Shown here: positions 1 through 8,176 of the stretch, in pieces | Position numbering within the stretch: the first letter of the stretch is position 1 | How the letters are laid out: each line of letters starts with the position of its first letter | Assembly (NCBI RefSeq): GCF_902459725.1 | Contig: NZ_CABPSH010000009.1 | Span: 124,001-188,000, forward strand | Source of the DNA: Pandoraea eparura | GTDB lineage: Bacteria > Pseudomonadota > Gammaproteobacteria > Burkholderiales > Burkholderiaceae | Direction: 5' to 3' | Length of the DNA: 64,000 nucleotides | The notes under the pieces: generated by a model | Databases searched by the model: none | The model's input: only the letters and a program-made list of their open reading frames with translations | Told to the model about the DNA's origin: nothing | Translations under genes and position numbers: made by a program

Positions 1-1481
1 CGCTGCAAACGTGGATGAATGCGCTCACGTTCGCGGCATTCGGGCTTGGGGAATGGCAAGCCCGGCTATGGACCGCGCTCACGGGGTTCGCGGGCGTGCT
101 GATGGTCGGCTTTACCGGCCGGCGCGTGTTCAATGCCCGCGTGGGCCTGTTCGCGGCCGTCGCGCTCGCCAGCGCGCCGCTGTGGTCGCTGCTCGGACAC
201 TTCAACGTGCTCGACATGGGCCTGTCGTTTTTCATGGGACTCTCGCTGTGCGCGCTGCTGCTCGCGCAGCGGCCCGGCCTCGCACGCCCCGCCGTGCGCG
301 GCTGGATGTGGCTGTGCTGGGCCGCCATGGCACTCGCCGTGCTGAGCAAGGGCCTCGTCGGCATCGTGCTGCCGGGCGCCGTGCTCGTCCTCTATACGCT
401 CATCGCGCGGGACTGGGCGTTATGGCGGCGTCTGTATCTGGGCAGCGGCCTGATCGTCTTATTTGCGATTGCGGCCCCGTGGTTCGTGCTGGTGCAAATG
501 CGCAACCCCGAATTCTTCGACTTTTTCTTCATCAACGAACACTTCCGGCGCTTTGCGATGGAGGGCCATAATCGCGATGGCGCGCCGTGGTACTTCGTGC
601 CCGTGTTCCTCGTCGGCTTCCTGCCCTGGCTGTCGGTCCTGCCGGGCACCGTGCGCGCCACGCTGCGCATGCCCCGACAGCCCAACGGTTTCGCCCCGGC
701 GCTGATGCTCTGGGTATGGTCGGGATTCATCTTTATATTCTTCAGCGCTTCGCACTCGAAGCTGATCTCGTACCTGCTGCCCATCGCGCCGGCGATGGCG
801 CTGCTCTTCGGCCTGTATCTGGCGCAATTGCGCCGCGACACGGTACGCCTGCATCTGGCCGGCTATGCGATCCTGCTCATCGCCGCCCTTGTGATGGTCG
901 CGATTTTCGCGGGTCGCCCCGGCAGCGTGCGCAATCCGAACGAGTTATACAAGGCCTTCCAGATCTGGCTGTATGTCGCCATCGGCCTCGGCCTGGCCGG
1001 CACGCTCGTGGCATGGCGGCTGGCGCGGCACAGCGCGCGGCGCGCGTTGCTCACCTTTGCCGGCGCCATGCTGTTGCTCGTCACGGTTGGCGGCATGGGA
1101 CACGAAGTCTTCGGCCGCCAAAGCTCGGGGGTATTGCTCGTGCCGGCGATCCAGGCGGAAATGCAACGGCTCGGGCCGAACGTGCCGTTCTATTCCGTGA
1201 ATGTGCTCGATCACACGATGCCCTACTACCTCGGCCACGCGATGATCATGGTGCAGCACCCGGACGAACTCGACTTCGGCGTCAAGCAGGAGCCGCAGAA
1301 ATGGCTGCCCACGCTCAACGACTTCTACACCCGCTGGCGCGCCGATCCGAAAGCGCTCGCGCTGGTCGATCCGGACACGTTCGGCAAGCTCGAAACCGAG
1401 CACTTGCCGATGCGGATCATCGCGCGTGACGCCCGCCGCGTCGTGATCGCCAAACCATCGGCGCAAGACAACGTAAAATAG
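1..1481 (+). CDS. arnT: ArnT-like lipid A 4-amino-4-deoxy-L-arabinose transferase (5' end outside window)
   Basis: This integral inner-membrane glycosyltransferase of the ArnT/PMT (GT-83) type moves Ara4N from undecaprenyl phosphate onto lipid A on the periplasmic side, which lowers the negative charge of LPS and protects against polymyxin. The frame is open to the left edge (L-Q-T-W precedes the first ATG at 15), so the N-terminus is missing. ArnT proteins have about 550 residues and 490 are visible. Hydrophobic segments run through most of the sequence. The pattern GEWQARLW followed by a G-R-R-x-F-N loop fits the first periplasmic loop of the family, and a soluble C-terminal domain follows. 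It heads a run of co-directional arn genes, which supports the assignment strongly. The stop is TAG at 1479. Confidence 0.88.
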   Translation, partial: LQTWMNALTFAAFGLGEWQARLWTALTGFAGVLMVGFTGRRVFNARVGLFAAVALASAPLWSLLGHFNVLDMGLSFFMGLSLCALLLAQRPGLARPAVRGWMWLCWAAMALAVLSKGLVGIVLPGAVLVLYTLIARDWALWRRLYLGSGLIVLFAIAAPWFVLVQMRNPEFFDFFFINEHFRRFAMEGHNRDGAPWYFVPVFLVGFLPWLSVLPGTVRATLRMPRQPNGFAPALMLWVWSGFIFIFFSASHSKLISYLLPIAPAMALLFGLYLAQLRRDTVRLHLAGYAILLIAALVMVAIFAGRPGSVRNPNELYKAFQIWLYVAIGLGLAGTLVAWRLARHSARRALLTFAGAMLLLVTVGGMGHEVFGRQSSGVLLVPAIQAEMQRLGPNVPFYSVNVLDHTMPYYLGHAMIMVQHPDELDFGVKQEPQKWLPTLNDFYTRWRADPKALALVDPDTFGKLETEHLPMRIIARDARRVVIAKPSAQDNVK

Positions 1482-1603
1482 CGCACTTGGCTGTCGTCCG
1501 ATCTGTTTCGGTCGACCATAAAAAATGCTGACACGCTTCGGGAAACTAAGCGCCAGCCAGTTTGCGATCTCCATCAATATTCACAAACGTTCATCAACGT
1601 TCC

Positions 1604-1975
1604 ATGAATCTCGCCACGTTTTCCCTTATTCTCACGGGCGTGCTGCTCAATGCATGCGCCCAGTTGTTGCTCAAGGCCGGCGCCAGCTCGATCGGTGCGC
1701 TTGAATTCACGCGCGCCAACATCGTGCCCATCGGCATCAAGCTCGCCACGCAAGTGCCGATCATGGGCGGGCTGGTGTGCTATGCGATCAGCGTCGTCGT
1801 CTGGATTCTGGCACTCTCGCGCGTCGAGGTCTCGATCGCCTACCCGATGCTCTCGCTCGGCTACGTCGTGAACGCCGTTGCGGCGTGGTACCTGTTTGGC
1901 GAGGCGCTGTCGATGCAACGTGTCGTGGCCATCGGCATCATCCTGGTCGGCGTTTATATTCTGGCGCGCAGCTAA
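1604..1975 (+). CDS. arnE: SMR/EamA-type small membrane protein, probable Und-P-Ara4N flippase subunit (ArnE-like)
   Basis: A 123-residue protein with four predicted membrane helices and almost no loops, typical of the small multidrug resistance fold (N-terminal LNACAQLLLKAGA; C-terminal GVYILARS). In enterobacteria ArnE and ArnF form a heterodimer that flips undecaprenyl-phosphate-Ara4N to the periplasm. The position between arnT and arnB supports that role here. Only one such gene is present in the visible cluster, so the flippase may be a homodimer or the partner may lie elsewhere. I chose the ATG at 1604 because the earlier in-frame start at 1562 would add 14 polar residues before the first helix. 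A plain EmrE-type drug pump cannot be excluded from sequence alone. Confidence 0.75.
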   Translation: MNLATFSLILTGVLLNACAQLLLKAGASSIGALEFTRANIVPIGIKLATQVPIMGGLVCYAISVVVWILALSRVEVSIAYPMLSLGYVVNAVAAWYLFGEALSMQRVVAIGIILVGVYILARS

Positions 1976-2064
1976 GGCTGCTGACGGATCGCATTCACGG
2001 ACGCGCCGCAACGAGCAAGCGCTGGCGCCCTTCCCCCTGTTTATCTGAGGCTTGGTCTTACATC

Positions 2065-3231
2065 ATGAGCGACTCGGCAACCGCCCAACCGAATCTACCG
2101 TTCCTGCCGTTCACGCGGCCGAGCATCGATGACGCCACCATCGCCGGCGTCACCGAGGTGCTGCGCTCCGGCTGGATCACCTCGGGCCCGCAAGTGCAGG
2201 CCTTCGAGAAGGCCCTGTCCGACTATTTCGGCGGGCGCCCCGTGCGCGTCTTCAACTCGGGCACCGCAACGCTCGAAATTGGCCTGCGCCTGGCCGGCGT
2301 GCAAGACGGAGACGAAGTCATCACCACGCCGCTGTCGTGGGTCGCCACGGCCAACGTGATTCTGGAAGTCGGTGCGACGCCTGTGTTCGTCGACGTCGAC
2401 CCGGCCACCCGCAATCTCGATCTCGATCTGCTCGAAAAGGCGATCACGCCCAAGACCCGCGCCATCATCCCGGTCTATCTCGCCGGGCTGCCGCTCGACA
2501 TGGACCGGCTCTACGATATCGCGCGCCGTCACAACCTGCGCGTGATCGAGGACGCCGCGCAAGCCATGGGTTCGACCTGGGGCGGCAAGCGCATCGGCGC
2601 GTTTGGCGACCTCGTCTCGTTCAGCTTCCACGCCAACAAGAATCTGACCTCCATCGAAGGCGGCGCACTCGTCTTCAACAACGAGGACGAAGCGCGCCTG
2701 GCCGAGAAGTACCGTCTGCAGGGCGTGACGCGCACCGGCTTCGACGGCATGGATGTCGATGTGCTCGGCGGCAAGTTCAACCTCACAGACGTCGCCGCGC
2801 GCGTCGGCCTTGGCCAGATGCCGCATCTGGCCGAGTTCAACCGCCGTCGCACGGCACTCGCACAACAGTATTTCGACGCACTCGCGGGCGGTCCGGCCGT
2901 GGCGCTCGGCCTTGGCCTGCCGCATGCCGACTTCACGAACTCGAACTGGCATATGTTCCAGGTCGAGCTGCCGCTGGCGCGCCTCACGATCGACCGTGCA
3001 GGCTTCATGGAAAAGCTCAAGGCGCGCGGCATCGGCAGCGGCGTGCATTATCCGGCCATCCACTTGTTCACCCTGTATCGTGCGCTCGGCTTCCGGGAAG
3101 GGCAGTTCCCGCATACGGAGCGTCTGGGCCGTGCGATCCTCACGCTGCCCCTCTTCCCCGCCATGACGGACGCCGATGTCGTGCGCGTCTGCGACGCCGT
3201 CAATGCCCTCTGCGCCGACCATCAAAAATGA
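2065..3231 (+). CDS. arnB: UDP-4-amino-4-deoxy-L-arabinose--oxoglutarate aminotransferase
   Basis: A PLP-dependent aminotransferase of the DegT/DnrJ/EryC1 family, 388 residues, the usual length. It converts UDP-Ara4O to UDP-Ara4N with glutamate as donor. The Schiff-base lysine is K192 in SFHANKNLTSIEGG, which closely matches the family motif. Other family signatures visible are GWITSGPQVQAFE near the N-terminus, a P-L-S-W-V-A-T substrate loop, and IEDAAQAMGS before the lysine. The start at 2065 gives MSDSATAQ followed by the conserved LPFTRPSI. An upstream extension of the frame runs back into the previous gene and is not real. The stop overlaps the arnC start in an ATGA arrangement, so the two are translationally coupled. 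Confidence 0.94.
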   Translation: MSDSATAQPNLPFLPFTRPSIDDATIAGVTEVLRSGWITSGPQVQAFEKALSDYFGGRPVRVFNSGTATLEIGLRLAGVQDGDEVITTPLSWVATANVILEVGATPVFVDVDPATRNLDLDLLEKAITPKTRAIIPVYLAGLPLDMDRLYDIARRHNLRVIEDAAQAMGSTWGGKRIGAFGDLVSFSFHANKNLTSIEGGALVFNNEDEARLAEKYRLQGVTRTGFDGMDVDVLGGKFNLTDVAARVGLGQMPHLAEFNRRRTALAQQYFDALAGGPAVALGLGLPHADFTNSNWHMFQVELPLARLTIDRAGFMEKLKARGIGSGVHYPAIHLFTLYRALGFREGQFPHTERLGRAILTLPLFPAMTDADVVRVCDAVNALCADHQK

Positions 3232-4250
3232 CCTGTCCACAACTCTCCATCGTCATCCCGGTTTATAACGAAGAGGCCGGACTCGCCGCTCTCTTCGCCC
3301 GGCTGTATCCGGCGCTCGACAAGCTCGGCGTGGCTTATGAAGTGGTGTTCGTCAACGACGGCAGCCGCGACCGCTCGGCCGCGCTGCTTGCCGAACAGTA
3401 CCGCGCGCGCCCGGACACGACGCGCGTCGTGCTGTTCAACGGCAACTACGGCCAGCACATGGCCATTCTGGCCGGCTTCGAACACACGCGCGGCGAATGG
3501 GTCGTGACGCTCGACGCCGACCTGCAGAATCCGCCCGAAGAAATCGGCAAGCTCGTCGAGAAACTGGCGGCCGGGCACGACTACGTAGGCACGGTGCGCA
3601 TGAACCGTCAGGACACGTGGTTCCGCCGTCATGCCTCGCGCGCAATGAACCGCCTGCGCGAGCGCATCACGCGCATTCGCATGACCGATCAAGGCTGCAT
3701 GCTGCGTGGCTACAGCCGTCATATCGTCGACACGGTCAATCAGTGCCGTGAAATCAACACGTTCATTCCCGCGCTGGCCTACACGTTCGCGCAAAACCCC
3801 ACCGAAGTCGACGTCGCCCACGAAGAGCGCTTCGCCGGTGAGTCGAAGTATTCGCTCTATAGCCTGATTCGCCTGAATTTCGACCTCGTCACCGGCTTCT
3901 CGGTGGTGCCGTTGCAGTGGCTCTCGGGCGTCGGCATTTCGCTCTCGGCAGCCTCCGGCGTGCTGTTCATCGTGCTCATGGCCCGCCGCTTCCTCTTCGG
4001 CTCGGAAGTCCAGGGCGTGTTTACGCTGTTCGCCGTCACGTTCTGCCTGCTCGGCGTGATCCTGTTCGGCATGGGACTGCTCGGCGAGTACATCGGTCGT
4101 ATTTATCAGCAGGTTCGCCAGCGACCGCGCTATCTGGTGCAAGCCGTGCTGGAAGACCCGGCGTCCGGTCATCCGGACAAGGGTGCCGGCGGCGCGTCGA
4201 GCGTGCGTCAGACGACCGGCGCCACGGAACTGGATTCGCACGCCTCATGA
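3228..4250 (+). CDS. arnC: Undecaprenyl-phosphate 4-deoxy-4-formamido-L-arabinose transferase
   Basis: A family 2 glycosyltransferase, 340 residues, that transfers Ara4-formyl-N from UDP to undecaprenyl phosphate at the cytoplasmic face. The N-terminal GT-A domain starts LSIVIPVYNEE, with VFVNDGSRDRS and the DxD-type motif LDADLQNPPEE. The C-terminal third has two membrane helices (around residues 230-255 and 265-290), followed by GMGLLGEYIGRIYQQVRQRPRY, shared with ArnC and GtrB/DPM-like enzymes. Its ATG at 3228 overlaps the arnB stop by four bases, and its own stop overlaps the next start in the same way. The last 30 or so residues are a hydrophilic tail. Confidence 0.94.
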   Translation: MTCPQLSIVIPVYNEEAGLAALFARLYPALDKLGVAYEVVFVNDGSRDRSAALLAEQYRARPDTTRVVLFNGNYGQHMAILAGFEHTRGEWVVTLDADLQNPPEEIGKLVEKLAAGHDYVGTVRMNRQDTWFRRHASRAMNRLRERITRIRMTDQGCMLRGYSRHIVDTVNQCREINTFIPALAYTFAQNPTEVDVAHEERFAGESKYSLYSLIRLNFDLVTGFSVVPLQWLSGVGISLSAASGVLFIVLMARRFLFGSEVQGVFTLFAVTFCLLGVILFGMGLLGEYIGRIYQQVRQRPRYLVQAVLEDPASGHPDKGAGGASSVRQTTGATELDSHAS

Positions 4251-5170
4251 GCGCCCAAGTGACCCAAGCCGCCAAGGCCGTTGTTTTCGCGTACCACAAC
4301 GTGGGTGTGCGCTGCCTGCAGGTACTGCTCGCCCGAGGTGTTGACGTCGCACTCGTCGTCACGCATCAGGACAACCCGAACGAGAACATCTGGTTCGGCA
4401 GCGTCGCCCGTGTCGCCGCCGAGCATGGCATCCCGGTCGTCACCCCCGACGATCCGGCCGATCCCGCGCTCGCCGCCCAAATCCGTGCCATCGCACCGGA
4501 CTTCCTCTTTTCCTTCTACTACCGCCACATGATTCCCGTAGCGGTGCTCGACCTCGCCCCGCGCGGCGCCTTCAACATGCACGGCTCACTGCTGCCGAAG
4601 TATCGCGGCCGCGTGCCGGTGAACTGGGCCGTTTTGAAGGGCGAAACCGAAACGGGCGCCACACTGCACGAGATGGCCGCCAAGCCGGATGCCGGCGCCA
4701 TCATCGACCAGACCGCCGTGCCGATCCTGCCGGATGACACGGCGGGCGAAGTCTTCGAGAAAGTCACGGTCGCCGCCGAGCAGACGCTCTGGCGCTGTCT
4801 GCCCGGCCTGATCGCCGGCACGGCGCCGCGCCAGGTCAACGAACTGGCCGCGGGCAGCTATTTTGGCGGACGCAAGCCGGAAGACGGCCGCATCGACTGG
4901 ACCCGCCCCGCGAAGGACGTCTACAACCTGATTCGCGCGGTCGCGCCGCCCTATCCGGGGGCGTTTACCGACGTGGCGGACCGCCGCTGGGTCGTCACAC
5001 GCGCCCGGTTGTCACACGTGCCGGCACCCGCCGGTTTGCCCTGCGGACTGCAAGTAGTGGATAATGCGCTCCTTGGCGTTTGTGGCGACGCGAATGCCGT
5101 CATCATTCATGAACTCATGCTGGACGGCAAGGCCGTTACGCCGGCACAGTTTTCCCAGCTCAATCACTGA
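4247..5170 (+). CDS. arnA: UDP-Ara4N formyltransferase (N-terminal half of ArnA as a separate gene)
   Basis: This 307-residue protein matches the N-terminal formyltransferase domain of enterobacterial ArnA, which formylates UDP-Ara4N from N10-formyl-THF. The catalytic triad is present: N110 and H112 in FNMHGSLLPKYRGR and D148 in KPDAGAI. The C-terminal region, after about residue 205, resembles the Fmt C-terminal subdomain (RIDWTRPAKDVYNLIRA). In E. coli this activity is fused to the UDP-glucuronate decarboxylase in a 660-residue ArnA. Here the decarboxylase is the next gene, seven bases downstream. The start overlaps the arnC stop (ATGA). The split is direct from sequence. That the two products still associate is inference. 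Confidence 0.92.
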   Translation: MSAQVTQAAKAVVFAYHNVGVRCLQVLLARGVDVALVVTHQDNPNENIWFGSVARVAAEHGIPVVTPDDPADPALAAQIRAIAPDFLFSFYYRHMIPVAVLDLAPRGAFNMHGSLLPKYRGRVPVNWAVLKGETETGATLHEMAAKPDAGAIIDQTAVPILPDDTAGEVFEKVTVAAEQTLWRCLPGLIAGTAPRQVNELAAGSYFGGRKPEDGRIDWTRPAKDVYNLIRAVAPPYPGAFTDVADRRWVVTRARLSHVPAPAGLPCGLQVVDNALLGVCGDANAVIIHELMLDGKAVTPAQFSQLNH

Positions 5171-5177
5171 CCGCAAT

Positions 5178-6227
5178 ATGAAAAAAGTCCTGATTCTCGG
5201 TGTCAACGGGTTCATCGGCCACCATCTGTCGAAGCGCATCCTGGAGACGACCGACTGGGAAGTTTATGGCATGGACATGCTCACCGATCGCCTCGGCGAT
5301 CTGATCAATCATGAGCGCATGCACTTCTTCGAAGGCGACATCACGATCAACAAGGAGTGGGTTGAGTATCACGTGCGCAAGTGCGACGTGATTCTGCCGC
5401 TCGTCGCCATCGCCACGCCGGCCACCTACGTGAAGGCACCGCTGCGCGTGTTCGAACTCGACTTCGAGGCAAACCTGCCGATCGTGCGCTCGGCCGTGAA
5501 GTACGGCAAGCACCTGGTCTTCCCGTCGACCTCCGAGGTCTACGGCATGTGCACCGACGGCGAGTTCGATCCGGAAAATTCGCCGCTGATCTACGGCCCG
5601 ATCAACAAGCCGCGCTGGATCTACGCCTGCTCGAAGCAGCTCATGGATCGTGTGATCTGGGGCTACGGCATGCAGGAAGGCCTGAACTTCTCGCTGTTCC
5701 GCCCGTTCAACTGGATCGGCGCCGGCCTCGACTCGATCTACACGCCGAAGGAAGGCTCGTCGCGCGTGGTCACGCAGTTCCTCGGCCACATCGCTCGCGG
5801 CGAGAACATCAGCCTGGTCGACGGTGGCAGCCAGAAACGCGCCTTTACCGACATCGACGACGGTATCGACGCCCTGGTGCGCATCATCGACAACAAGAAC
5901 AACGTCGCCAGCGGCAAGATCTACAACATCGGCAACCCGAAGAACAACTTCTCGGTGCGCGAGCTGGCCAACATGATGCTCAAGCTGGCCGCCGAATTCC
6001 CCGAGTACGCCGAGACGGCCAAGAAGGTTCAACTCGTCGAAACCTCGTCGGGCGCATACTACGGCAACGGCTATCAGGACGTGCAGAACCGCGTGCCGAA
6101 GATCGAGAACACCATGCAGGAACTCGGCTGGGCACCCACCACGTCGATGGACGACGCGCTGCGCAAGATCTTCGAAGCCTATCGCGGCCACGTCGCCGAA
6201 GCTCGCCGTCTGGTCGAAGCCGAGTAA
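5178..6227 (+). CDS. arnA: UDP-glucuronic acid decarboxylase (C-terminal half of ArnA as a separate gene)
   Basis: A 349-residue short-chain dehydrogenase-type enzyme that matches the ArnA decarboxylase domain. It oxidises UDP-glucuronate at C4 with NAD+ and decarboxylates it to UDP-Ara4O. The NAD-binding motif is LGVNGFIGHH near the N-terminus. Catalytic residues visible are S119 and E120 in PSTSEVYG and Y149-x3-K153 in YACSKQ. RPFNWIGAGLDSIY and the S-G-A-Y-Y-G-N-G-Y-Q-D-V stretch are typical of ArnA. It follows the formyltransferase by seven bases, so both sit in one transcript. After its stop there is a strong intrinsic terminator before arnD. Confidence 0.93.
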   Translation: MKKVLILGVNGFIGHHLSKRILETTDWEVYGMDMLTDRLGDLINHERMHFFEGDITINKEWVEYHVRKCDVILPLVAIATPATYVKAPLRVFELDFEANLPIVRSAVKYGKHLVFPSTSEVYGMCTDGEFDPENSPLIYGPINKPRWIYACSKQLMDRVIWGYGMQEGLNFSLFRPFNWIGAGLDSIYTPKEGSSRVVTQFLGHIARGENISLVDGGSQKRAFTDIDDGIDALVRIIDNKNNVASGKIYNIGNPKNNFSVRELANMMLKLAAEFPEYAETAKKVQLVETSSGAYYGNGYQDVQNRVPKIENTMQELGWAPTTSMDDALRKIFEAYRGHVAEARRLVEAE

Positions 6228-6333
6228 GGAACAGCAAGGCACGTCAGGGGCGCGGCCAGGCGACCACGGTCTGACCCAGCGCCTCCGGGTTGCGGGCCGA
6301 GCATTACCGCCCGTTGCAGCCCGTCGCATTGCA

Positions 6334-6367
6334 CGCCCGGTGCGCCCTCGGCGCATCGGGCGTTTTT
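6334..6367 (+). terminator. Intrinsic terminator inside the arn locus
   Basis: A near-perfect GC stem: CGCCCG plus TGCGCC pairs with GGCGCA plus CGGGCG across a CTC loop, with one G/T interruption in the stem, followed at once by five Ts. It stands 106 bases after the decarboxylase stop and 84 bases before the arnD start, so arnD should be partly or wholly uncoupled from the upstream arn genes. Confidence 0.8.
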
Positions 6368-6450
6368 GACTCGGTAGTTTGTTTCGCAATTCAGGATATT
6401 GCACGCGATCGTCGCGCGCGGTCATCGCAATATCTCACTCAAGGGCGGCT

Positions 6451-7356
6451 ATGGCCAACATTGTCCTGAAGATCGACGTCGACACCCTGCGCGGCACGCG
6501 CGAGGGCGTGCCCAATCTGCTCGCGGCCCTCGCCGAGCATGAGGCGCAAGCGACGTTCCTGTTCAGTCTCGGGCCGGACCACACCGGTTGGGCGCTCAAA
6601 CGCGTCTTCCGTCCCGGTTTCCTGAAGAAGGTGTCGCGCACTTCGGTGGTCGAGCACTACGGCTTCAAGACGCTTATGTACGGTACGCTGCTGCCTGGCC
6701 CGGACATCGGGCGGCGCGCCGCCGACGTGATGCGCACCGTACGCGACGCGGGCCACGAGACCGGCATCCACACGTGGGATCACACGTACTGGCAAGATAA
6801 CGTGCGCACGCGCGATGCCGCCTGGACGCAACGTCAGATGTCGCAAGCCCATGCGCGCTTCATCCAGGTCTTCGGCGCGCCGCCGCTCACACATGGTGCA
6901 GCCGGCTGGCAGATGAATTCGCACGCGTTTCGGCAGATCGACGCGTGGGGCATGAAGTATGCGTCGGACGGACGCGGTGCCGCCCCGCACTACCCCATCG
7001 TCGATGGCGTGCGTCTGCAGCATGTGCAGATGCCGACGACGCTGCCGACGGTCGACGAGTTGCTGGGCATCGACGGTCGCGACCTCGACGGCGTGGCCAG
7101 GCATCTGCTTGCCCTGACCCGCGATCCGGCGCAAGATCACGTGTTCACCCTTCACGCAGAACTCGAAGGTCAGAAGCTTGCCCCGCTGTTCCGTCAATTG
7201 CTGGCCGGATGGCGTCGCCAGGGACACGTCCTGGTGACGATGGGCCAATACTACGAGACGCTCGATCTTGCCTCGCTACCGGCGCATCCCGTCGTGTGGG
7301 GCGAAATTCCGGGCCGCTCGGGTGATCTGATTCTCGAGGGCCAGGCCGCGGCCTGA
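6451..7356 (+). CDS. arnD: Probable 4-deoxy-4-formamido-L-arabinose-phosphoundecaprenol deformylase
   Basis: A polysaccharide-deacetylase (NodB, CE4) family protein, 301 residues, which removes the formyl group from undecaprenyl-phosphate-Ara4FN and so drives the pathway forward. The N-terminal LKIDVDTLRGTREGVPNLL is characteristic of ArnD. The metal-site motif H107-T-W-D110-H111 lies in GIHTWDHTYW. A further conserved stretch is FTLHAELEG near the C-terminus. I chose the ATG at 6451 because it places the conserved IDVDT motif at residue 8, as in other ArnD proteins. The earlier in-frame ATG at 6379 would add 24 unrelated residues. A terminator upstream suggests its own promoter in 6368-6450, though none is obvious. 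Confidence 0.92.
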   Translation: MANIVLKIDVDTLRGTREGVPNLLAALAEHEAQATFLFSLGPDHTGWALKRVFRPGFLKKVSRTSVVEHYGFKTLMYGTLLPGPDIGRRAADVMRTVRDAGHETGIHTWDHTYWQDNVRTRDAAWTQRQMSQAHARFIQVFGAPPLTHGAAGWQMNSHAFRQIDAWGMKYASDGRGAAPHYPIVDGVRLQHVQMPTTLPTVDELLGIDGRDLDGVARHLLALTRDPAQDHVFTLHAELEGQKLAPLFRQLLAGWRRQGHVLVTMGQYYETLDLASLPAHPVVWGEIPGRSGDLILEGQAAA

Positions 7357-7415
7357 GCCCGCTTTCGACCCACTTCCCCGTTCCGGCCTGGCAAAGGCCA
7401 CCCAAGGAGACCATA

Positions 7416-7877
7416 GTGACGGTAGCCATCGACACCCCCGTGCCCGATTTCACCGCACCGGCCACCGGCGGCGATTTTTCGCTCAAGGCGCATCGCGGCC
7501 AGAAGGTGGTGATCTATTTTTACCCGAAGGACAACACCCCCGGCTGCACGACGGAAGGCATGAACTTCCGCGACAACTACGCCCAGTTCCAGGCCGCGGG
7601 TGCGCAAATCGTCGGCGTGTCGCGCGACAGCCTGCGCTCGCATGAAAATTTCCAGCGAAAGCTCGAACTGCCCTTCCCACTGATCTCGGACGGCGACGAA
7701 GCCGTGTGCCAATTGTTCGGTGTCATCAAGCTGAAAAAACTGTATGGCAAAGAACATCTGGGCATCGAGCGCAGCACGTTCCTGATCGACGAGGAGGGTG
7801 TGTTGCGCAAGGTATGGCGCAGTGTGCGCGTGCCCGATCACGTTGCCGAAGTGTTGAGCGCCGTGCAGGCGCTCTGA
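7416..7877 (+). CDS. bcp: Thiol peroxidase of the Bcp/PrxQ type
   Basis: A 153-residue peroxiredoxin that reduces hydrogen peroxide and organic hydroperoxides with thioredoxin as electron source. The peroxidatic site is the family PxxxTxxC motif, P37-K-D-N-T41-P-G-C44, in YFYPKDNTPGCTTEG. The second cysteine that many Bcp proteins carry five residues later is absent (residue 49 is Met). The only other cysteine is in EAVCQLFG near residue 97, so resolution may use a partner thiol or that distant residue. Translation starts at GTG 7416 behind AAGGAGA at 7404. The neighbours (arnD upstream, phoH downstream) share orientation but have no clear functional link. Confidence 0.92.
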   Translation: MTVAIDTPVPDFTAPATGGDFSLKAHRGQKVVIYFYPKDNTPGCTTEGMNFRDNYAQFQAAGAQIVGVSRDSLRSHENFQRKLELPFPLISDGDEAVCQLFGVIKLKKLYGKEHLGIERSTFLIDEEGVLRKVWRSVRVPDHVAEVLSAVQAL

Positions 7878-8068
7878 CCGTGTGCGGGCCTCGTCGCCGG
7901 GCTCGCGCGAGCGCGATGCCAGGCGATGTTGCGCGCGCGCCGCTGGCAGCCGCCAGCGCGTACATTCGACGCTATACAAGCACGGCAAGAGACGTTATAG
8001 TCGGCCGTAATGATGAAGCGCATTGATCGAGACTATTGCAGGCGTCGCCACGGCGGCGCCTTCAGCCA

Positions 8069-8106
8069 AGCCGCCTCTCCGGTGCGTCCGGGCAGGCGGC
8101 TTTTTT
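8069..8106 (+). terminator. Intrinsic terminator after bcp or in the phoH leader
   Basis: AGCCGCC (8069) pairs with GGCGGCT (8095) around a 19-base loop that can itself fold through CCGG/CCGG, followed by a run of six Ts. It is 190 bases after bcp and about 70 bases before the phoH start, so it can end the bcp transcript or act as an attenuator in a phoH leader. Confidence 0.6.
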
Positions 8107-8109
8107 GTT

Positions 8110-8142
8110 GCCGGGACGTGTGGTACCGCTGTCTGTCCCGGC
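8110..8142 (+). repeat. Perfect 8-bp inverted repeat in the phoH leader
   Basis: GCCGGGAC at 8110-8117 is the exact reverse complement of GTCCCGGC at 8135-8142, with a 17-base loop. It begins four bases after the T-run of the preceding hairpin and ends 34 bases before the phoH start, so the two form a tandem pair of structures. The role is unknown. Confidence 0.5.
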
Positions 8143-8176
8143 CGAGTCGTGTTGTGTTTTCTTGAACGGGAAATCT

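Noticed and set aside
8036-8176. N-terminal extension of the PIN-PhoH gene to 8036
   Set aside because: The stretch contains a terminator and a second hairpin and codes for a low-complexity segment. ATG 8177 gives a normal N-terminus.
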